Part shown: piece by piece, positions 1-12,109 of the stretch | Layout: each line of letters opens with the position of its first letter | Position numbering within the stretch: the stretch's first letter is position 1 | Source: Miniphocaeibacter halophilus | Lineage (GTDB): Bacteria; Bacillota; Clostridia; Tissierellales; Peptoniphilaceae | Direction of reading: 5' to 3' | Length of the DNA: 64,000 nucleotides | NCBI RefSeq assembly: GCF_016458825.1 | Contig: NZ_CP066744.1 | Location: forward strand, 1,547,868 to 1,611,867 | Program-made: the position numbers and the translations under genes | The notes under the pieces: generated by a model | The model's input: only the letters and a program-made list of their open reading frames with translations | What the model was told of the DNA's origin: nothing | Database searches by the model: none

Positions 1-1
1 T

Positions 2-1495
<1,494 letters not shown>

Positions 1496-1540
1496 TTAAT
1501 AAACCATGAACTTATATATGTGTATGAAAGGAGAGACTCC

Positions 1541-4500
1541 TTGGAAGAAATAAATACTTTTGATTCGTTAAAAATAGGTTTAGCTTCTCCGGAAAAAATT
1601 AGACAATGGTCTTATGGAGAAGTAAAAAAGCCGGAAACAATTAACTACAGAACTTTAAAACCGGAAAAAGAAGGACTATTTTGTGAAAAAATATTTGGTC
1701 CTACTAAAGACTGGGAATGTAACTGTGGAAAATATAAAAGAATAAGATATAAAGGTGTCATTTGTGAAAAATGTGGTGTTGAAGTAACTAAGTCCAAAGT
1801 TCGTAGGGAAAGAATTGGACACATTGAATTAGCTGCACCGGTTTCTCATATATGGTATTTTAAAGGGATTCCATCTAGAATGGGTTTACTTCTAGACATG
1901 AGTCCTAGAGCCTTAGAAAAAATATTATACTTTGCAAGTTATGTTGTTATAGATGCAGGAGATACTGATTTATTCAATAAACAATTATTAACAGAGTATG
2001 AGTATAATGAAGCTTGCGATAGATACACAGAGGGTGTAGACTTTAAAGCTGGTATGGGTGCTGAGGCAGTTAAAGAGTTACTACTTTTAGTAGACTTAGA
2101 AAAAGAATATGAAGAACTAAAAGAAGCTCTTGGAACTGCAACAGGACAAAAGAAAATAAGAATAGTTAGAAGATTAGAAGTAGTAGAAGCTTTTAGACAA
2201 TCAGGTAATAGACCGGAATGGATGATATTAGAAGCAGTTCCTGTAATTCCACCGGATTTAAGACCAATGGTTCAATTAGAAGGTGGAAGATTTGCAACTT
2301 CTGACTTAAATGATCTTTATAGAAGAGTAATAAATAGAAACAATAGATTAAAAAGACTTCTTGATATTGGAGCACCGGACATTATTGTAAGAAATGAAAA
2401 AAGAATGTTACAAGAAGCCGTAGATGCTTTAATTGATAATGGAAGAAGAGGTAAGCCTGTTACAGGTCCAGGAAATAGACCGCTAAAGAGTTTGTCAGAT
2501 ATGCTTAAGGGTAAAACCGGTAGATTTAGACAAAACCTACTAGGAAAAAGGGTTGACTATTCAGGACGTTCTGTAATAGTAGTTGGACCAAATTTGAAAT
2601 TCTATCAATGTGGTTTACCTAAGAAAATGGCCTTAGAATTATTTAAACCTTTTGTTATGAAGGAATTAGTTCAAAGAGGTATTTCTCATAATATAAAAAA
2701 TGCTAAGAAAATGGTAGAAAGGGAAAATGAAAAAGTATGGGACGTATTAGAATCAGTTATAAAAGATCATCCTGTACTATTAAACAGAGCCCCTACTTTG
2801 CATAGACTGGGAATTCAGGCATTTGAACCGGTACTAGTTGAAGGAAAGGCTATAAAACTTCATCCATTAGTTTGTACTGCTTACAATGCAGACTTTGATG
2901 GTGACCAAATGGCTGTCCATTTACCATTATCTGTAGAAGCCCAAGCAGAAGCAAGATTATTGATGATGTCCACTAATAATATTTTAGCACCAAAAGATGG
3001 TAGACCAATAACTACTCCTTCACAAGATATGGTTTTAGGTGCATATTATTTAACATCTGATGCTGAAGAATCAGACAACATTAGAACTTACCAAGACTAT
3101 AATGAAATGATAAGGGCACATGAAAACAAAATAATTTCACTACATTCCAAAGTTAAGGTCAGAGTAAAATGTTCACCGGATGATAGAGGAAAATTAGTTG
3201 AATCAACTGTTGGTAGATTTATATTCAATGAAGGAATTCCTCAAGATTTAGGATATGTAAACAGAGAAGTTGATAAATATTCTTTAGAAGTTGACAAGCT
3301 AGTTGATAAGAAAACATTAGGGGATATAATTGACAGATGTTTTAGAAAACATGGAAATATTGGTACAGCAATAATTTTGGACTATATTAAATCCATAGGA
3401 TATAAATATTCAACTATAGCAGCAATAACAATATCCATGGGTGATATTGAAGTTCCAGTTGAAAAAGATGAAATATTAAATGAGGCCGATAAAGAAGTTT
3501 CTAAATATGAAAAATTATTAAGAAAAGGTCTTGTATCGGAAGATGAAAGATACGAATTTGTAATAGATATTTGGAATAAAGCAACAGACGATGTAACAGG
3601 TGCTTTATTAAAGGATTTAGATCCGAAAAATAACTTGGCTATAATGGCTAATTCTGGAGCGAGAGGTTCAACTAACCAAATTAGACAGTTGGCTGGAATG
3701 CGTGGATTAATGAGTTCTGCAGCAGGTAGAACAATAGAAATACCTATAAGAGCAAACTTTAGGGAAGGCTTATCTGTACAGGAGTTCTTTATTTCAACTC
3801 ACGGCTCTAGAAAGGGATTATCGGATACGGCATTAAGAACAGCTGACTCCGGATATTTAACAAGACGTTTAGTCGATGTTTCACAGGATATAATAGTTAG
3901 AGAAGATGACTGTGGAACAGACAGATATGTACTAGCTAAAGACTTTACTGAAGGAAAAGAAGTTATAGAGGATATGTCTTCTAGAATTATTGGTAGAACA
4001 GCTTTTGAAGATATTTTAAATCTTGAAACTGGAGAACTGGTAGTACAAAAAAATGAAATCATTACAGAGGATATAGCCGATAAAATTAAGGAACTAGGTA
4101 TTACAGAAGTTAAAGTAAGATCGGTATTAGGATGTAAATTAGACCACGGTGTATGTGCTAAATGTTATGGTCGTAACTTGGCTACTGGTAAACCTGTAAA
4201 TATTGGAGAAGCTGTTGGAATTATTGCAGCCCAATCAATAGGTGAGCCGGGAACTCAATTAACAATGAGAACATTCCACTCCGGTGGTATTGCAGGAGTA
4301 GGAATAACTCAAGGTCTTCCTAGGGTTGAAGAGCTTTTTGAAGCAAGAAAACCTAAAGGACTTGCATATATTACTGAAATAGCAGGAACAGTGCAAATAG
4401 TAGATAATAAGAAAAGACACGACATTCTTGTTACCGGTGATGATGGCGAAGAAAAAATCTATGCTATACCATATGGAGCAAGAATAAGAGTAAAAGACGG

Positions 4501-5104
4501 TGAATATATTGAAAAGGGAGATCTTTTAACAGAAGGTTCAGTAAACCCACACGATATATTAGCTGTAAAAGGACCAGAAGGTGTTCAGGACTATATTACT
4601 AAGGAAGTTCAAAAGGTTTATAGACTTCAAGGTGTTGATATAGATGACAAACATATTGAAATAATAATAAAACAAATGTTGTCTAAAGTGAAAATTGAAG
4701 ATTCTGGTGACTCTGAATTCTTAGAAGGAAGTATGGTTAGTCTAAGAGAATTCGAAATAATAAATGAAAAATTGAATAATGAAGGAAAAGTTCCAGCTAG
4801 TGGTTCTAGAACATTGTTAGGTATTACAAAGGCATCCTTAGCTACAGATTCATTTTTATCAGCAGCATCTTTCCAAGAAACTACAAGAGTTTTAACAGAT
4901 GCGGCAATTAAAGGTAAGGAAGATCACCTTTTAGGATTAAAAGAAAATGTAATTATAGGTAAATTAATACCAGCAGGTACTGGCGTAAGAAAATATAATA
5001 AGATAGATATTGACTACGAAGGAAAAATTGAAGAAGAACCTGGAAATGAAGAAGATAATGAAAATTTATCAGATTTATTACAAGTAGATTCAAAGGAACA
5101 GTAA
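1541..5104 (+). CDS. rpoC: DNA-directed RNA polymerase subunit beta'
   Basis: Beta' subunit, carrying the catalytic magnesium site of RNA polymerase. The amino end has the four-cysteine zinc finger (CNCGKY...CEKCG), the active-site loop [10 protein letters not shown] is intact, and the second zinc site ([13 protein letters not shown]) and the trigger-loop region ([28 protein letters not shown]) are present. I place the start at TTG 1541: an AAAGGAG ribosome site lies at 1527-1533, seven bases upstream, and the resulting [20 protein letters not shown] matches the normal RpoC amino terminus. The in-frame GTG at 1520 would put the ribosome site inside the gene. Length from TTG is 1187 residues, normal for Firmicutes. 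Confidence 0.97.
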   Translation: MEEINTFDSLKIGLASPEKIRQWSYGEVKKPETINYRTLKPEKEGLFCEKIFGPTKDWECNCGKYKRIRYKGVICEKCGVEVTKSKVRRERIGHIELAAPVSHIWYFKGIPSRMGLLLDMSPRALEKILYFASYVVIDAGDTDLFNKQLLTEYEYNEACDRYTEGVDFKAGMGAEAVKELLLLVDLEKEYEELKEALGTATGQKKIRIVRRLEVVEAFRQSGNRPEWMILEAVPVIPPDLRPMVQLEGGRFATSDLNDLYRRVINRNNRLKRLLDIGAPDIIVRNEKRMLQEAVDALIDNGRRGKPVTGPGNRPLKSLSDMLKGKTGRFRQNLLGKRVDYSGRSVIVVGPNLKFYQCGLPKKMALELFKPFVMKELVQRGISHNIKNAKKMVERENEKVWDVLESVIKDHPVLLNRAPTLHRLGIQAFEPVLVEGKAIKLHPLVCTAYNADFDGDQMAVHLPLSVEAQAEARLLMMSTNNILAPKDGRPITTPSQDMVLGAYYLTSDAEESDNIRTYQDYNEMIRAHENKIISLHSKVKVRVKCSPDDRGKLVESTVGRFIFNEGIPQDLGYVNREVDKYSLEVDKLVDKKTLGDIIDRCFRKHGNIGTAIILDYIKSIGYKYSTIAAITISMGDIEVPVEKDEILNEADKEVSKYEKLLRKGLVSEDERYEFVIDIWNKATDDVTGALLKDLDPKNNLAIMANSGARGSTNQIRQLAGMRGLMSSAAGRTIEIPIRANFREGLSVQEFFISTHGSRKGLSDTALRTADSGYLTRRLVDVSQDIIVREDDCGTDRYVLAKDFTEGKEVIEDMSSRIIGRTAFEDILNLETGELVVQKNEIITEDIADKIKELGITEVKVRSVLGCKLDHGVCAKCYGRNLATGKPVNIGEAVGIIAAQSIGEPGTQLTMRTFHSGGIAGVGITQGLPRVEELFEARKPKGLAYITEIAGTVQIVDNKKRHDILVTGDDGEEKIYAIPYGARIRVKDGEYIEKGDLLTEGSVNPHDILAVKGPEGVQDYITKEVQKVYRLQGVDIDDKHIEIIIKQMLSKVKIEDSGDSEFLEGSMVSLREFEIINEKLNNEGKVPASGSRTLLGITKASLATDSFLSAASFQETTRVLTDAAIKGKEDHLLGLKENVIIGKLIPAGTGVRKYNKIDIDYEGKIEEEPGNEEDNENLSDLLQVDSKEQ

Positions 5105-5112
5105 ACTAACAA

Positions 5113-5141
5113 AAGGCTGAGCAACTTCGCTCAGCTTTTTT
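5113..5141 (+). terminator. Intrinsic terminator of the rpoBC operon
   Basis: Perfect 7-bp stem GCTGAGC (5116-5122) / GCTCAGC (5129-5135), six-base loop, followed by six T. It lies 11 bp after the rpoC stop. Confidence 0.93.
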
Positions 5142-5170
5142 GTTAAATTTTTAAAGCTAGGAGAGCTATT

Positions 5171-5707
5171 ATGTTAAAAATAAAATCACAAATTGAAAAA
5201 TCATTTGAATCATTAAAAGAACAATGTAATTTTGAAGAAGGAAACATTTTAGTAGTTGGTTGTAGTAGTAGTGAAATAATAGGTTCTAAAATAGGTACAA
5301 ATTCCAGTTATGAAGTAGGAGAAACCGTTGCGAAAACATTATTAGATCTATGTGAAAAAAATAATATATATTTAGCTGCACAATGTTGTGAACATTTAAA
5401 TAGGGCATTAGTAGTTGAAAAAGAGGTTGCAGAAAAATTTGGTTTTGAAATAGTAACTGTGGTTCCTAAACCAAAGGCCGGAGGTTCATTTGCAACAGCT
5501 GTTTATAGTCTGTTTAAAGAACCTGTTGTTGTAGAATATATTAAGGCGGATTATGGTATGGATATTGGTTTAACTATGATAGGAATGCATATGAAACATG
5601 TCTGTATACCTTTAAGACTTAATCCAAATACAATTGGAGAAACAATTGTAACAGGTGCTAAAATTAGACCGAAATTAATTGGTGGAGCAAGAGCTGAATA
5701 TCTATAA
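5171..5707 (+). CDS. UPF0340 (YwlG/DUF436) family protein
   Basis: A 178-residue soluble protein of the UPF0340 family, represented by Bacillus subtilis YwlG; the biochemical role of the family is not established. Seen here: the amino-terminal LVVGCSSSEIIGSKIG segment, the AAQCCEHLNRALVVE block with paired cysteines, and the carboxy-terminal IGGARAEY end. There is no signal peptide or membrane segment. The start has a good AGGAGAG site ten bases upstream. It stands between the rpoC terminator and the ECF transporter genes and may be its own transcription unit; nothing nearby explains its function. Confidence 0.88.
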   Translation: MLKIKSQIEKSFESLKEQCNFEEGNILVVGCSSSEIIGSKIGTNSSYEVGETVAKTLLDLCEKNNIYLAAQCCEHLNRALVVEKEVAEKFGFEIVTVVPKPKAGGSFATAVYSLFKEPVVVEYIKADYGMDIGLTMIGMHMKHVCIPLRLNPNTIGETIVTGAKIRPKLIGGARAEYL

Positions 5708-5720
5708 TTTTCCAAATATA

Positions 5721-5743
5721 ACCATAATGACTTATGGTATAAT
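5721..5743 (+). promoter_or_regulatory. Inverted repeat touching the -10 box upstream of ecfA1
   Basis: ACCATAA (5721-5727) and TTATGGT (5732-5738) form a perfect 7-bp inverted repeat with a four-base gap, ending on the first base of TATAAT (5738-5743). The -35 region is weak. The position would suit a repressor site, but no regulator is identified, and an RNA hairpin is an alternative. Confidence 0.4.
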
Positions 5744-5769
5744 AATGTAATGATTTACAGGAGTATAAA

Positions 5770-6606
5770 ATGGAAGATAATATTATAGAAATTAAAGATG
5801 TAAAATTTAATTATGATGCCGAAGACGAAAAAGATATTGTCTATGCTTTAAAAGGCATTAATATGGATATAAAAAGAGGAGAATTTATTGCAATATTAGG
5901 TCATAATGGTTGTGGGAAATCCACTTTAGCTAAATTAATAAATGCCCAAATGATTCCCAATGAAGGGGATATTACAGTAAATGGCTTAAACACTAGGGAA
6001 GAAAAAAATATTTGGGATATAAGAAAAACATGTGGTATGGTATTCCAAAATCCTGACAACCAAATAGTAGCAACAATAGTAGAAGAGGACGTGGCTTTTG
6101 GACCGGAAAATTTAGGTGTTCCAATGCCACAGTTAAGAGAAAGAGTAGATAATGCATTAAAAACTGTAGATATGTTAGAGTATAAAATGCATTCACCTGC
6201 TCTTTTATCTGGAGGTCAAAAGCAAAGAATAGCAATAGCCGGTATATTAGCAATGAATCCGGATTGTATTCTTTTAGATGAGCCTACAGCTATGCTAGAT
6301 CCTAATGGTAGAAAGGAAATAGTAAATACTATAACCAGACTTAATGATTCTGGCAAAACTATTATTTTAATAACACATTTTATGGAGGAGGCTATTCTAG
6401 CTGATAGGATTTTTGTTATGAATGATGGTTTAGTAGAATTAGAAGGTGAACCTAAAGCGGTTTTTTCAAATGTCCAAAAAATGAAACAACTAGGCTTAGA
6501 TGTGCCACAAGTAACGGAATTAGCCTATGAATTAAAAACAAATGGCTTCAATATTGAAAGTGGAGTCTTAAATATCGATGATTTGGTGAATGAAATATGC
6601 AAATAG
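5770..6606 (+). CDS. ecfA1: Energy-coupling factor transporter ATPase EcfA1
   Basis: One of two ATPases that drive the shared energizing module of ECF vitamin and metal importers at the inner face of the membrane. Walker [11 protein letters not shown]-loop FQNPDNQ, signature LSGGQKQR and Walker [14 protein letters not shown] are all intact over 278 residues. It overlaps ecfA2 by 10 bp and is followed by ecfT and truA, the arrangement common in Firmicutes for the group II (shared) ECF module. No substrate-binding S component is encoded beside it, so the S proteins must be elsewhere in the genome. Confidence 0.95.
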   Translation: MEDNIIEIKDVKFNYDAEDEKDIVYALKGINMDIKRGEFIAILGHNGCGKSTLAKLINAQMIPNEGDITVNGLNTREEKNIWDIRKTCGMVFQNPDNQIVATIVEEDVAFGPENLGVPMPQLRERVDNALKTVDMLEYKMHSPALLSGGQKQRIAIAGILAMNPDCILLDEPTAMLDPNGRKEIVNTITRLNDSGKTIILITHFMEEAILADRIFVMNDGLVELEGEPKAVFSNVQKMKQLGLDVPQVTELAYELKTNGFNIESGVLNIDDLVNEICK

Positions 6607-7460
6607 AAATAAAAAACTTGTCATATGTGTATAATGAAGAAAATCCGTTTTCAAAAGTTGCCATTGACAATATATCTTTAAATATAGGTGATAGGGAATT
6701 TATAGGAATAATAGGTCATACGGGAAGTGGTAAATCTACTTTAGTACAACATTTAAATGCTCTTATTACCCCTACATCCGGAAAAATTTATATTGATGGT
6801 GTAGATACGGAAGAAAAGAGTAAAAGTAAAATAGATATTAGAAAAAAAGTTGGACTGGTTTTTCAATATCCGGAATATCAATTATTTGAAGAAACAGTAT
6901 ATAAGGATATTGCCTTTGGGCCATCAAATATTGGATGCTCTGAAGAGGAAATTGAAGAAAGAGTTAAGTGGGCTTGTGATTTAGTTAGACTGGATTATGA
7001 AAATATTAAGGATAAATCTCCCTTTGAACTATCGGGAGGACAAAAAAGAAGAGTTGCTATTGCAGGAGTTTTAGCAATGAAGCCACAGTGTTTGGTTTTA
7101 GATGAACCTACTGCCGGCTTAGACCCAAGAGGTAGAGATGAAATATTAGATGAAATAAGATATTTATATGATACTGAAAATATTTCAATTATACTAGTAT
7201 CCCATAGCATGGAAGATGTAGCTAGATTAGTTAATCGAATAATTGTAATGGACAAGGGAAAAATCTTTATGGATGGAACTCCAAAAGAAATATTTGCAAA
7301 ACCGGATAAGCTTACTTCTGTAGGTCTTGATGTACCTCAAGTTACTGAATTTATGCTCAAGTTAAAGGAAAAAGGATTGGATATTCCTACAGATATAATT
7401 ACTATTGAGGAAGCTTATGAAGTATTATCAAAATATTTAAAGGAGAAGAACTATGATTAA
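6597..7460 (+). CDS. ecfA2: Energy-coupling factor transporter ATPase EcfA2
   Basis: Second ATPase of the ECF module, 287 residues. Walker [11 protein letters not shown]-loop [11 protein letters not shown], signature ELSGGQKRR and Walker [17 protein letters not shown] are present. The [13 protein letters not shown] segment is typical of EcfA2 and separates it from EcfA1. The start lies inside the end of ecfA1 and the gene overlaps ecfT by 8 bp, so translation of the three genes is likely coupled. Confidence 0.95.
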   Translation: MQIEIKNLSYVYNEENPFSKVAIDNISLNIGDREFIGIIGHTGSGKSTLVQHLNALITPTSGKIYIDGVDTEEKSKSKIDIRKKVGLVFQYPEYQLFEETVYKDIAFGPSNIGCSEEEIEERVKWACDLVRLDYENIKDKSPFELSGGQKRRVAIAGVLAMKPQCLVLDEPTAGLDPRGRDEILDEIRYLYDTENISIILVSHSMEDVARLVNRIIVMDKGKIFMDGTPKEIFAKPDKLTSVGLDVPQVTEFMLKLKEKGLDIPTDIITIEEAYEVLSKYLKEKNYD

Positions 7461-8250
7461 AGACATTACAATTGGACAGTATTTTCCTGGAGATAGTATA
7501 ATTCATAAATTAGATCCAAGAGTTAAAATTCTAGCTGTAGCAATTTATATTGTAGCAATTTTTTTAATAAATAATATATTTATATATTTTCCTTTAACTT
7601 TATTGGTCCTATTGATTTTAAAAACTACTAAAATACCAATTAAATTTGTAATGAAAGGTTTAAAACCCTTAAGATTTATAATTATATTGACTTTCCTTAT
7701 AAATATATTTATGACTCAGGGCGAAGTTTTAACTAAGTTTTGGATTTTCACAATAACTAAAGAAGGTTTAAACACAGCTATATTTATGGCTTTAAGATTG
7801 GTATTCCTAGTTTTAGGTACATCATTATTGACTTTAACAACCAGTCCCATAGCACTAACAGATGGTTTGGAATCCATTATGAGACCCTTATCGAAAATTG
7901 GTTTTCCATCTCATCAATTAGCCATGATGATGACAATAGCTTTAAGGTTTATTCCAACTTTATTTGAAGAGGCCGATAAAATTATAAAATCCCAAACTGC
8001 TAGAGGAGCTGATTTTGAATCGGGAAATATAATAAAAAGAGCTAAAAATCTAGTTCCTTTACTAGTACCACTTTTCATTAATTCCTTTAGAAGAGCCGAT
8101 GAATTAGCAACGGCTATGGAGGCTAGGTGTTATAGAGGTGGAGATGGAAGAACAAGATTAAATGAACTTGTTTTTGTAAAAAGAGATTATTTAGGCATGA
8201 TTTTAATATTTTTATTTTTAGCAATTATTTTTGGAACAAGGTATATTTAA
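7453..8250 (+). CDS. ecfT: Energy-coupling factor transporter transmembrane protein EcfT
   Basis: The membrane scaffold of the ECF module, linking the two ATPases to interchangeable S components. The 265 residues include several hydrophobic segments (roughly 25-60, 70-90, 105-130 and a last one at 245-262) and the coupling-helix motifs, seen as SQTARGADF and EARCYRGG. An AAGGAGAAG site lies inside the end of ecfA2. The final base is shared with the start of truA (TAATG). Confidence 0.94.
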   Translation: MIKDITIGQYFPGDSIIHKLDPRVKILAVAIYIVAIFLINNIFIYFPLTLLVLLILKTTKIPIKFVMKGLKPLRFIIILTFLINIFMTQGEVLTKFWIFTITKEGLNTAIFMALRLVFLVLGTSLLTLTTSPIALTDGLESIMRPLSKIGFPSHQLAMMMTIALRFIPTLFEEADKIIKSQTARGADFESGNIIKRAKNLVPLLVPLFINSFRRADELATAMEARCYRGGDGRTRLNELVFVKRDYLGMILIFLFLAIIFGTRYI

Positions 8251-8990
8251 TGAAAAATGTAAAACTAATTGTACAATACGATGGAAGTAATTATTTTGGC
8301 TGGCAAAAGCAAAATGGTTATAAAACAGTAGAAGGGGAAATTTTAAAAGCAATAAAAAAACTTACTGGAAAAGATGTTATATTATCTACTGCAGGTAGAA
8401 CAGATAAGGGAGTTCATGCTTTTGGTCAAGTAACAAATTTTTTTATAGATGATAAATTTACAACAGATAATATTAGAAGGGGGCTTAATACTTTTTTAGG
8501 AGAAGAATCTATACAAATTACAAAAGTTGAGGAAGTGGAAGATTGTTTTCATTCACGATTTAGCGCAAAAGGTAAATTGTATAGATATGTATTAAGCAAC
8601 AATAGACTTATGCATCCAATGTATAGAAATTACAAGGGATACACACCCTATAAATTGGATTTAAATAGAATAAGGTATGGCTCAAAAATATTATTGGGAC
8701 ATCATAATTTTAGCTCCTTTACTAATGCAAAAATAGATGAAGAAATAAATATGAATAGAACATTGGATAAAATTGAAGTTAAGGAAGAAAAAGGAGATAT
8801 AATTTTTTACTTTGAAGCAGAGAGTTTTTTAAGGAATATGGTAAGGATTATAGTAGGTTCTTTAATTGAAGTGGGTAGAGGAAAAAGAGATATAGACTGG
8901 TTGGAAAAAGCATTATTAAATTGTAATAGAATTAATGCCGGTCCTACAATATCACCAAATGGTTTATATCTTATGAAGGTATATTATTAA
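8250..8990 (+). CDS. truA: tRNA pseudouridine(38-40) synthase TruA
   Basis: Converts uridines 38-40 of the tRNA anticodon arm to pseudouridine. The catalytic motif AGRTDKGVHA (nucleophilic Asp) is present near residue 50, and the family blocks FHSRFSAKGKLYRY and FLRNMVRIIVG follow. The 246-residue length is normal. The ATG overlaps the ecfT stop as TAATG, so it is the last gene of the ecf operon, a common Firmicute linkage without a known mechanistic reason. Confidence 0.95.
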   Translation: MKNVKLIVQYDGSNYFGWQKQNGYKTVEGEILKAIKKLTGKDVILSTAGRTDKGVHAFGQVTNFFIDDKFTTDNIRRGLNTFLGEESIQITKVEEVEDCFHSRFSAKGKLYRYVLSNNRLMHPMYRNYKGYTPYKLDLNRIRYGSKILLGHHNFSSFTNAKIDEEINMNRTLDKIEVKEEKGDIIFYFEAESFLRNMVRIIVGSLIEVGRGKRDIDWLEKALLNCNRINAGPTISPNGLYLMKVYY

Positions 8991-8991
8991 G

Positions 8992-9016
8992 TTAAAGCCT
9001 AGCTTTAGCTTTTTTG
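8992..9016 (+). terminator. Probable intrinsic terminator after truA
   Basis: TAAAGC (8993-8998) pairs with GCTTTA (9002-9007) across a three-base loop, with a T-run at 9010-9015. The stem is short, so the call is moderate. Confidence 0.5.
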
Positions 9017-9042
9017 TTATATAATATATATGAGGGGATATT

Positions 9043-9864
9043 ATGGACAAATATTTTTTAACAAAAGATTCTATTCAATTACGTTATAGAGAAGACTATG
9101 TTTCAAATCCAATTGCTATTGTAATATTAGTACATGGTTTTGCTGAGCATATTGAAAGATATAACTATATAACAAAAAAATTAAATCAAAATAATATTTC
9201 AGTATTTAGATATGATGCAAGAGGTCATGGTTTAAGTACAGGTAAAATGGGTGATATGAAATCATATAAAGAAATGGTTGATGATTTATATGAAATAGTT
9301 AGATTTGTAATAGATAATAATGAAAATATAAAAATTTTCACATTAGGTCATAGTATGGGAGGAAATATTTCTGCCAATTTTGGTATAAAATTTCCCAATA
9401 CTTTAAATGGACAATTATTTTCAGGTGGAGCTTTTGGTTATTTTTATGATGTACCAAGAATAAAAAAACAATTTTTAAAAATGGCATCAAAAATTTTTTC
9501 AAAAGTTTATATAAACAATCCTGTAAGTGAAAATATTTCTTCAGATAAAAATATTGTAGAAAGTTATAAAAATGATCCATTAGTTATAAATAAAGCTACT
9601 CTTAGATTTATGAGGGAGTTTACAATTAAAGCTTCTGAAAACATATTTAACAATATATCAAAATATTATTATCCATGTTTTTTAGGTCATGGTGGAGATG
9701 ATAAAGTAATATCTAAAGAAGCTAGTAAAAGATTTTATAATGAAATATCATCATCGGATAAAACATTAAAAATATATAATTCTCTCTATCATGAATTATT
9801 TAATGAACCAACAAAAGACATGGTAATTAGAGACTATGTTAACTGGATTAGACAAAGAATTTAA
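9043..9864 (+). CDS. Alpha/beta hydrolase, monoacylglycerol lipase / lysophospholipase type
   Basis: A soluble serine hydrolase of the S33/Hydrolase_4 group. The oxyanion HG lies at residues 31-32 (LVHGFAEH), the RYDARGHGLS block typical of monoglyceride lipases near 57, the nucleophile in GHSMGG (Ser104), the acid in GHGGDDKVIS and the histidine in LYHELFNEP near the end. The family usually hydrolyses lysophospholipids or monoacylglycerols; the true substrate cannot be read from sequence. No signal peptide. A membrane-protein gene starts 12 bp after it and is probably cotranscribed. Confidence 0.85.
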   Translation: MDKYFLTKDSIQLRYREDYVSNPIAIVILVHGFAEHIERYNYITKKLNQNNISVFRYDARGHGLSTGKMGDMKSYKEMVDDLYEIVRFVIDNNENIKIFTLGHSMGGNISANFGIKFPNTLNGQLFSGGAFGYFYDVPRIKKQFLKMASKIFSKVYINNPVSENISSDKNIVESYKNDPLVINKATLRFMREFTIKASENIFNNISKYYYPCFLGHGGDDKVISKEASKRFYNEISSSDKTLKIYNSLYHELFNEPTKDMVIRDYVNWIRQRI

Positions 9865-9875
9865 AGGCAAATAGA

Positions 9876-10382
9876 ATGTATAAAGTTTTTATAGGAATAT
9901 TAATTATTTATTTAAATCCATTATATGTAAATTCTAATAATGGGATATTTACATTATTGATTAATATTTTAGGGACTACTTTAGTAGCTTTTGGAAATAA
10001 GGAAAAATTTAGCTATAAGAAAGAATTTAAATATTTTTTAATTTTATATATTTTAATTTTAATTACAATTTTCATCCAAATGACTATGGAATTATTGGAT
10101 ATTGAAATTAATAATGTAGCAATTTCTTTATTAAGGCTCTTACTAATTTTTACTCCCTTATATTTAATAAATATAACATTAAATTTTACTAAAGAAATAG
10201 ACACATATTTAAATATTACTAATAGATTGATTATTACAAATGATATTATTATAGTCTTATTATTTTTATCTATAATTTTAAATTTATTTAGTATTGAAGT
10301 CAGCTTTATTTTTACAATAGGAATATCGGTTTTAAAAATATTTTTTCTAATAAATTTTTATAAATTAACCATATATTATTAA
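9876..10382 (+). CDS. Hypothetical membrane protein, about five membrane segments
   Basis: I do not recognise this 168-residue protein. It is rich in Ile, Leu and Phe, with hydrophobic stretches near residues 3-17, 24-40, 50-70, 85-105, 120-142 and 145-165, and few charged residues between them (KEKFSYKKEFKY forms one cytoplasmic-looking loop). It starts 12 bp after the hydrolase with only a weak AAAGG ribosome site, suggesting translation following the upstream gene. A terminator overlaps the stop codon. No function is claimed. Confidence 0.7.
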   Translation: MYKVFIGILIIYLNPLYVNSNNGIFTLLINILGTTLVAFGNKEKFSYKKEFKYFLILYILILITIFIQMTMELLDIEINNVAISLLRLLLIFTPLYLINITLNFTKEIDTYLNITNRLIITNDIIIVLLFLSIILNLFSIEVSFIFTIGISVLKIFFLINFYKLTIYY

Positions 10383-10409
10383 AAGAAAGTCCCAAAACTT
10401 TCTTTTTTT
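10382..10409 (+). terminator. Intrinsic terminator
   Basis: AAAGAAAGT (10382-10390) pairs perfectly with ACTTTCTTT (10397-10405) around a six-base loop, followed by T residues. Confidence 0.85.
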
Positions 10410-10499
10410 ATGTAAAAATTATTTAATATTATAAATGAATATATCAAATAATTATGATATACTAAGATATATTTGTAAATTAAGGGAGGATTGTTAATA

Positions 10500-11543
10500 G
10501 TGATAAAAAGAAAAGCAAAAGGCCTTTTTTCGCTTTCATTTATTTTTGTATTACTTATATCGTTAATTAACCCTTTAACCATAAGTAATGCTGAAACAAC
10601 AGCAACAGAAGGCGTTTTTAGGGTAGGGATGGAGGTAAATTATGCCCCATTTAACTGGACACAACCAAATAGCGATTATGATGCATATCCAGTAGCCAAT
10701 AGCTCAGGAGAATATGCAAATGGTTACGATGTTCAAATGGCAAAAAAAATCGCAGATGGACTAGGACTAAAACTTGAAATAATAAAAACAGAATGGGATG
10801 GACTTATTCCAGCACTGCAAAGTGGAAAAATAGATGCAATTATAGCAGGAATGTCCCCTACAAAAGATAGAAAAAAAGAAATTGATTTTTCAGATAGTTA
10901 TTATACATCTGATTTAGTTGTTGTCATACAAAAAGGCAGTAAGTATGAAAAGGCCAAGTCCATTCAAGATTTTAAAGGTGCTGAAATAACAGGACAGTTA
11001 AATACCTTTCATTATACTGTAATCGATCAAATGAATGGTGTAAAAAAAGCTAAGCCTATGGATACTTTTTCTACTATGATTTTAAGTACGAAAACAGGGA
11101 AAGTGGATGGCTATGTTTCTGAAAAACCGGGAGCTTTATCGGCAACAAGAGCCAATGACGATTTAACTTTTATTGAATTTGAAGAGGGAATGGGTTTTGA
11201 AACTAGCAGTGAGGACACTTCAGTTGCTGTTGGCTTAAGGAAAGGTAGTGAATTAACAACAAGTATAAATGAAGTACTTTCTAACATATCTGAAGAAGAT
11301 AGGTTGGGAATAATGGATGATGCTGTAAGGTTACAGGAGGAATTAAATCCAGAAAGTGAAGGATTCTGGTCAGATATTAAAAATATAGTTACTACATATT
11401 GGTCTAATATAATTAATGGTGTTGGTATTACAATGTTACTTGCGTTAGTAGCAACATCGGTAGGATTTATTTTAGGGTTATTAGTAGCAGTAATTAGAAA
11501 TATTAAAACTAATAAGAAAAAAATCCAGTTAAATATTATTTAA
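10500..11543 (+). CDS. Polar amino acid ABC transporter: binding domain plus start of fused permease (frameshifted 5' part)
   Basis: The amino-terminal part of a binding-protein/permease fusion of the glutamine/histidine-type (PAAT) family. Residues 1-28 are a Sec signal without lipobox, about 35-280 a type 3 solute-binding domain (FRVGMEVNYAPFNW, DGLIPALQSGKIDAIIAGM), and from about 300 the first permease helix (GVGITMLLALVATSVGFILGLL). The frame then stops after KKKIQLNII. GTG 10500 is the better start, nine bases after GGAGGA; TTG 10491 abuts that site. The remaining permease lies in the -1 frame, and one extra A in the A7 run at 11517-11523 would rejoin them as a continuous domain. So this is either a recent mutation, a sequence error, or a slippage site. 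Confidence 0.85.
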   Translation: MIKRKAKGLFSLSFIFVLLISLINPLTISNAETTATEGVFRVGMEVNYAPFNWTQPNSDYDAYPVANSSGEYANGYDVQMAKKIADGLGLKLEIIKTEWDGLIPALQSGKIDAIIAGMSPTKDRKKEIDFSDSYYTSDLVVVIQKGSKYEKAKSIQDFKGAEITGQLNTFHYTVIDQMNGVKKAKPMDTFSTMILSTKTGKVDGYVSEKPGALSATRANDDLTFIEFEEGMGFETSSEDTSVAVGLRKGSELTTSINEVLSNISEEDRLGIMDDAVRLQEELNPESEGFWSDIKNIVTTYWSNIINGVGITMLLALVATSVGFILGLLVAVIRNIKTNKKKIQLNII

Positions 11544-12109
11544 TGAAAATAGTGGACTTTCTATTAGCTTGTTATGTAGAAATATTTAGAGGAACACCAA
11601 TGATGGTACAAGCCATGTTAATATTCTATGGTATTCCCTTTGTACTAGGTATAAAAACAGCTATATTACCAACGGCTCTATTAGTAGTTTCAATTAATAC
11701 AGGTGCATATTTATCTGAAGTTGTAAGAGGGGGAATAAACTCCATAGATGAAGGACAGTTTGAAGCATGTAAGGCAATAGGAATGACTCATTCACAAACA
11801 ATGATAAATGTAGTACTTCCTCAAACTATTAAAAATATTATACCTTCTATAGGAAACGAATTCGTAATTAATATTAAGGACACTTCTGTATTATCAGTAA
11901 TATCTGTAACAGAATTATTCTTTATCGGTAGATCAGTAGCAGGAACAACTAATAAATATTTCCAAACTTATATTGTTATAGCAGTAGTTTATTTTATATT
12001 AACATTTACAGTTACTAGAATATTAAGATTAGTAGAAAAGAAAATGTTTGATAGTGCAAGTTTTGTAATGGAGTCTAGTACAGGAGGCACAAATGTCAGA
12101 AAAAAATAA
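11543..12109 (+). CDS. Polar amino acid ABC transporter permease, C-terminal part (continuation after frameshift)
   Basis: Carries most of the permease domain of the preceding gene: the [18 protein letters not shown] block, the EAA-type loop [21 protein letters not shown] that contacts the ATPase, and further membrane helices. Reading this frame upstream gives [13 protein letters not shown], which continues naturally from the KTNKK of the upstream frame, so the ATG at 11543 is probably not the native start. That ATG overlaps the upstream stop (TAATG) but has no ribosome site, so any separate translation would depend on reinitiation. It overlaps the ATPase gene by 17 bp. Confidence 0.8.
   Translation: MKIVDFLLACYVEIFRGTPMMVQAMLIFYGIPFVLGIKTAILPTALLVVSINTGAYLSEVVRGGINSIDEGQFEACKAIGMTHSQTMINVVLPQTIKNIIPSIGNEFVINIKDTSVLSVISVTELFFIGRSVAGTTNKYFQTYIVIAVVYFILTFTVTRILRLVEKKMFDSASFVMESSTGGTNVRKK

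Noticed and set aside
3799-4062. Minus-strand open frames inside rpoC, serS, BMP and other genes
   Set aside because: They lie opposite conserved coding sequence, have no ribosome sites and no recognisable domains; they arise from codon bias of the real genes.
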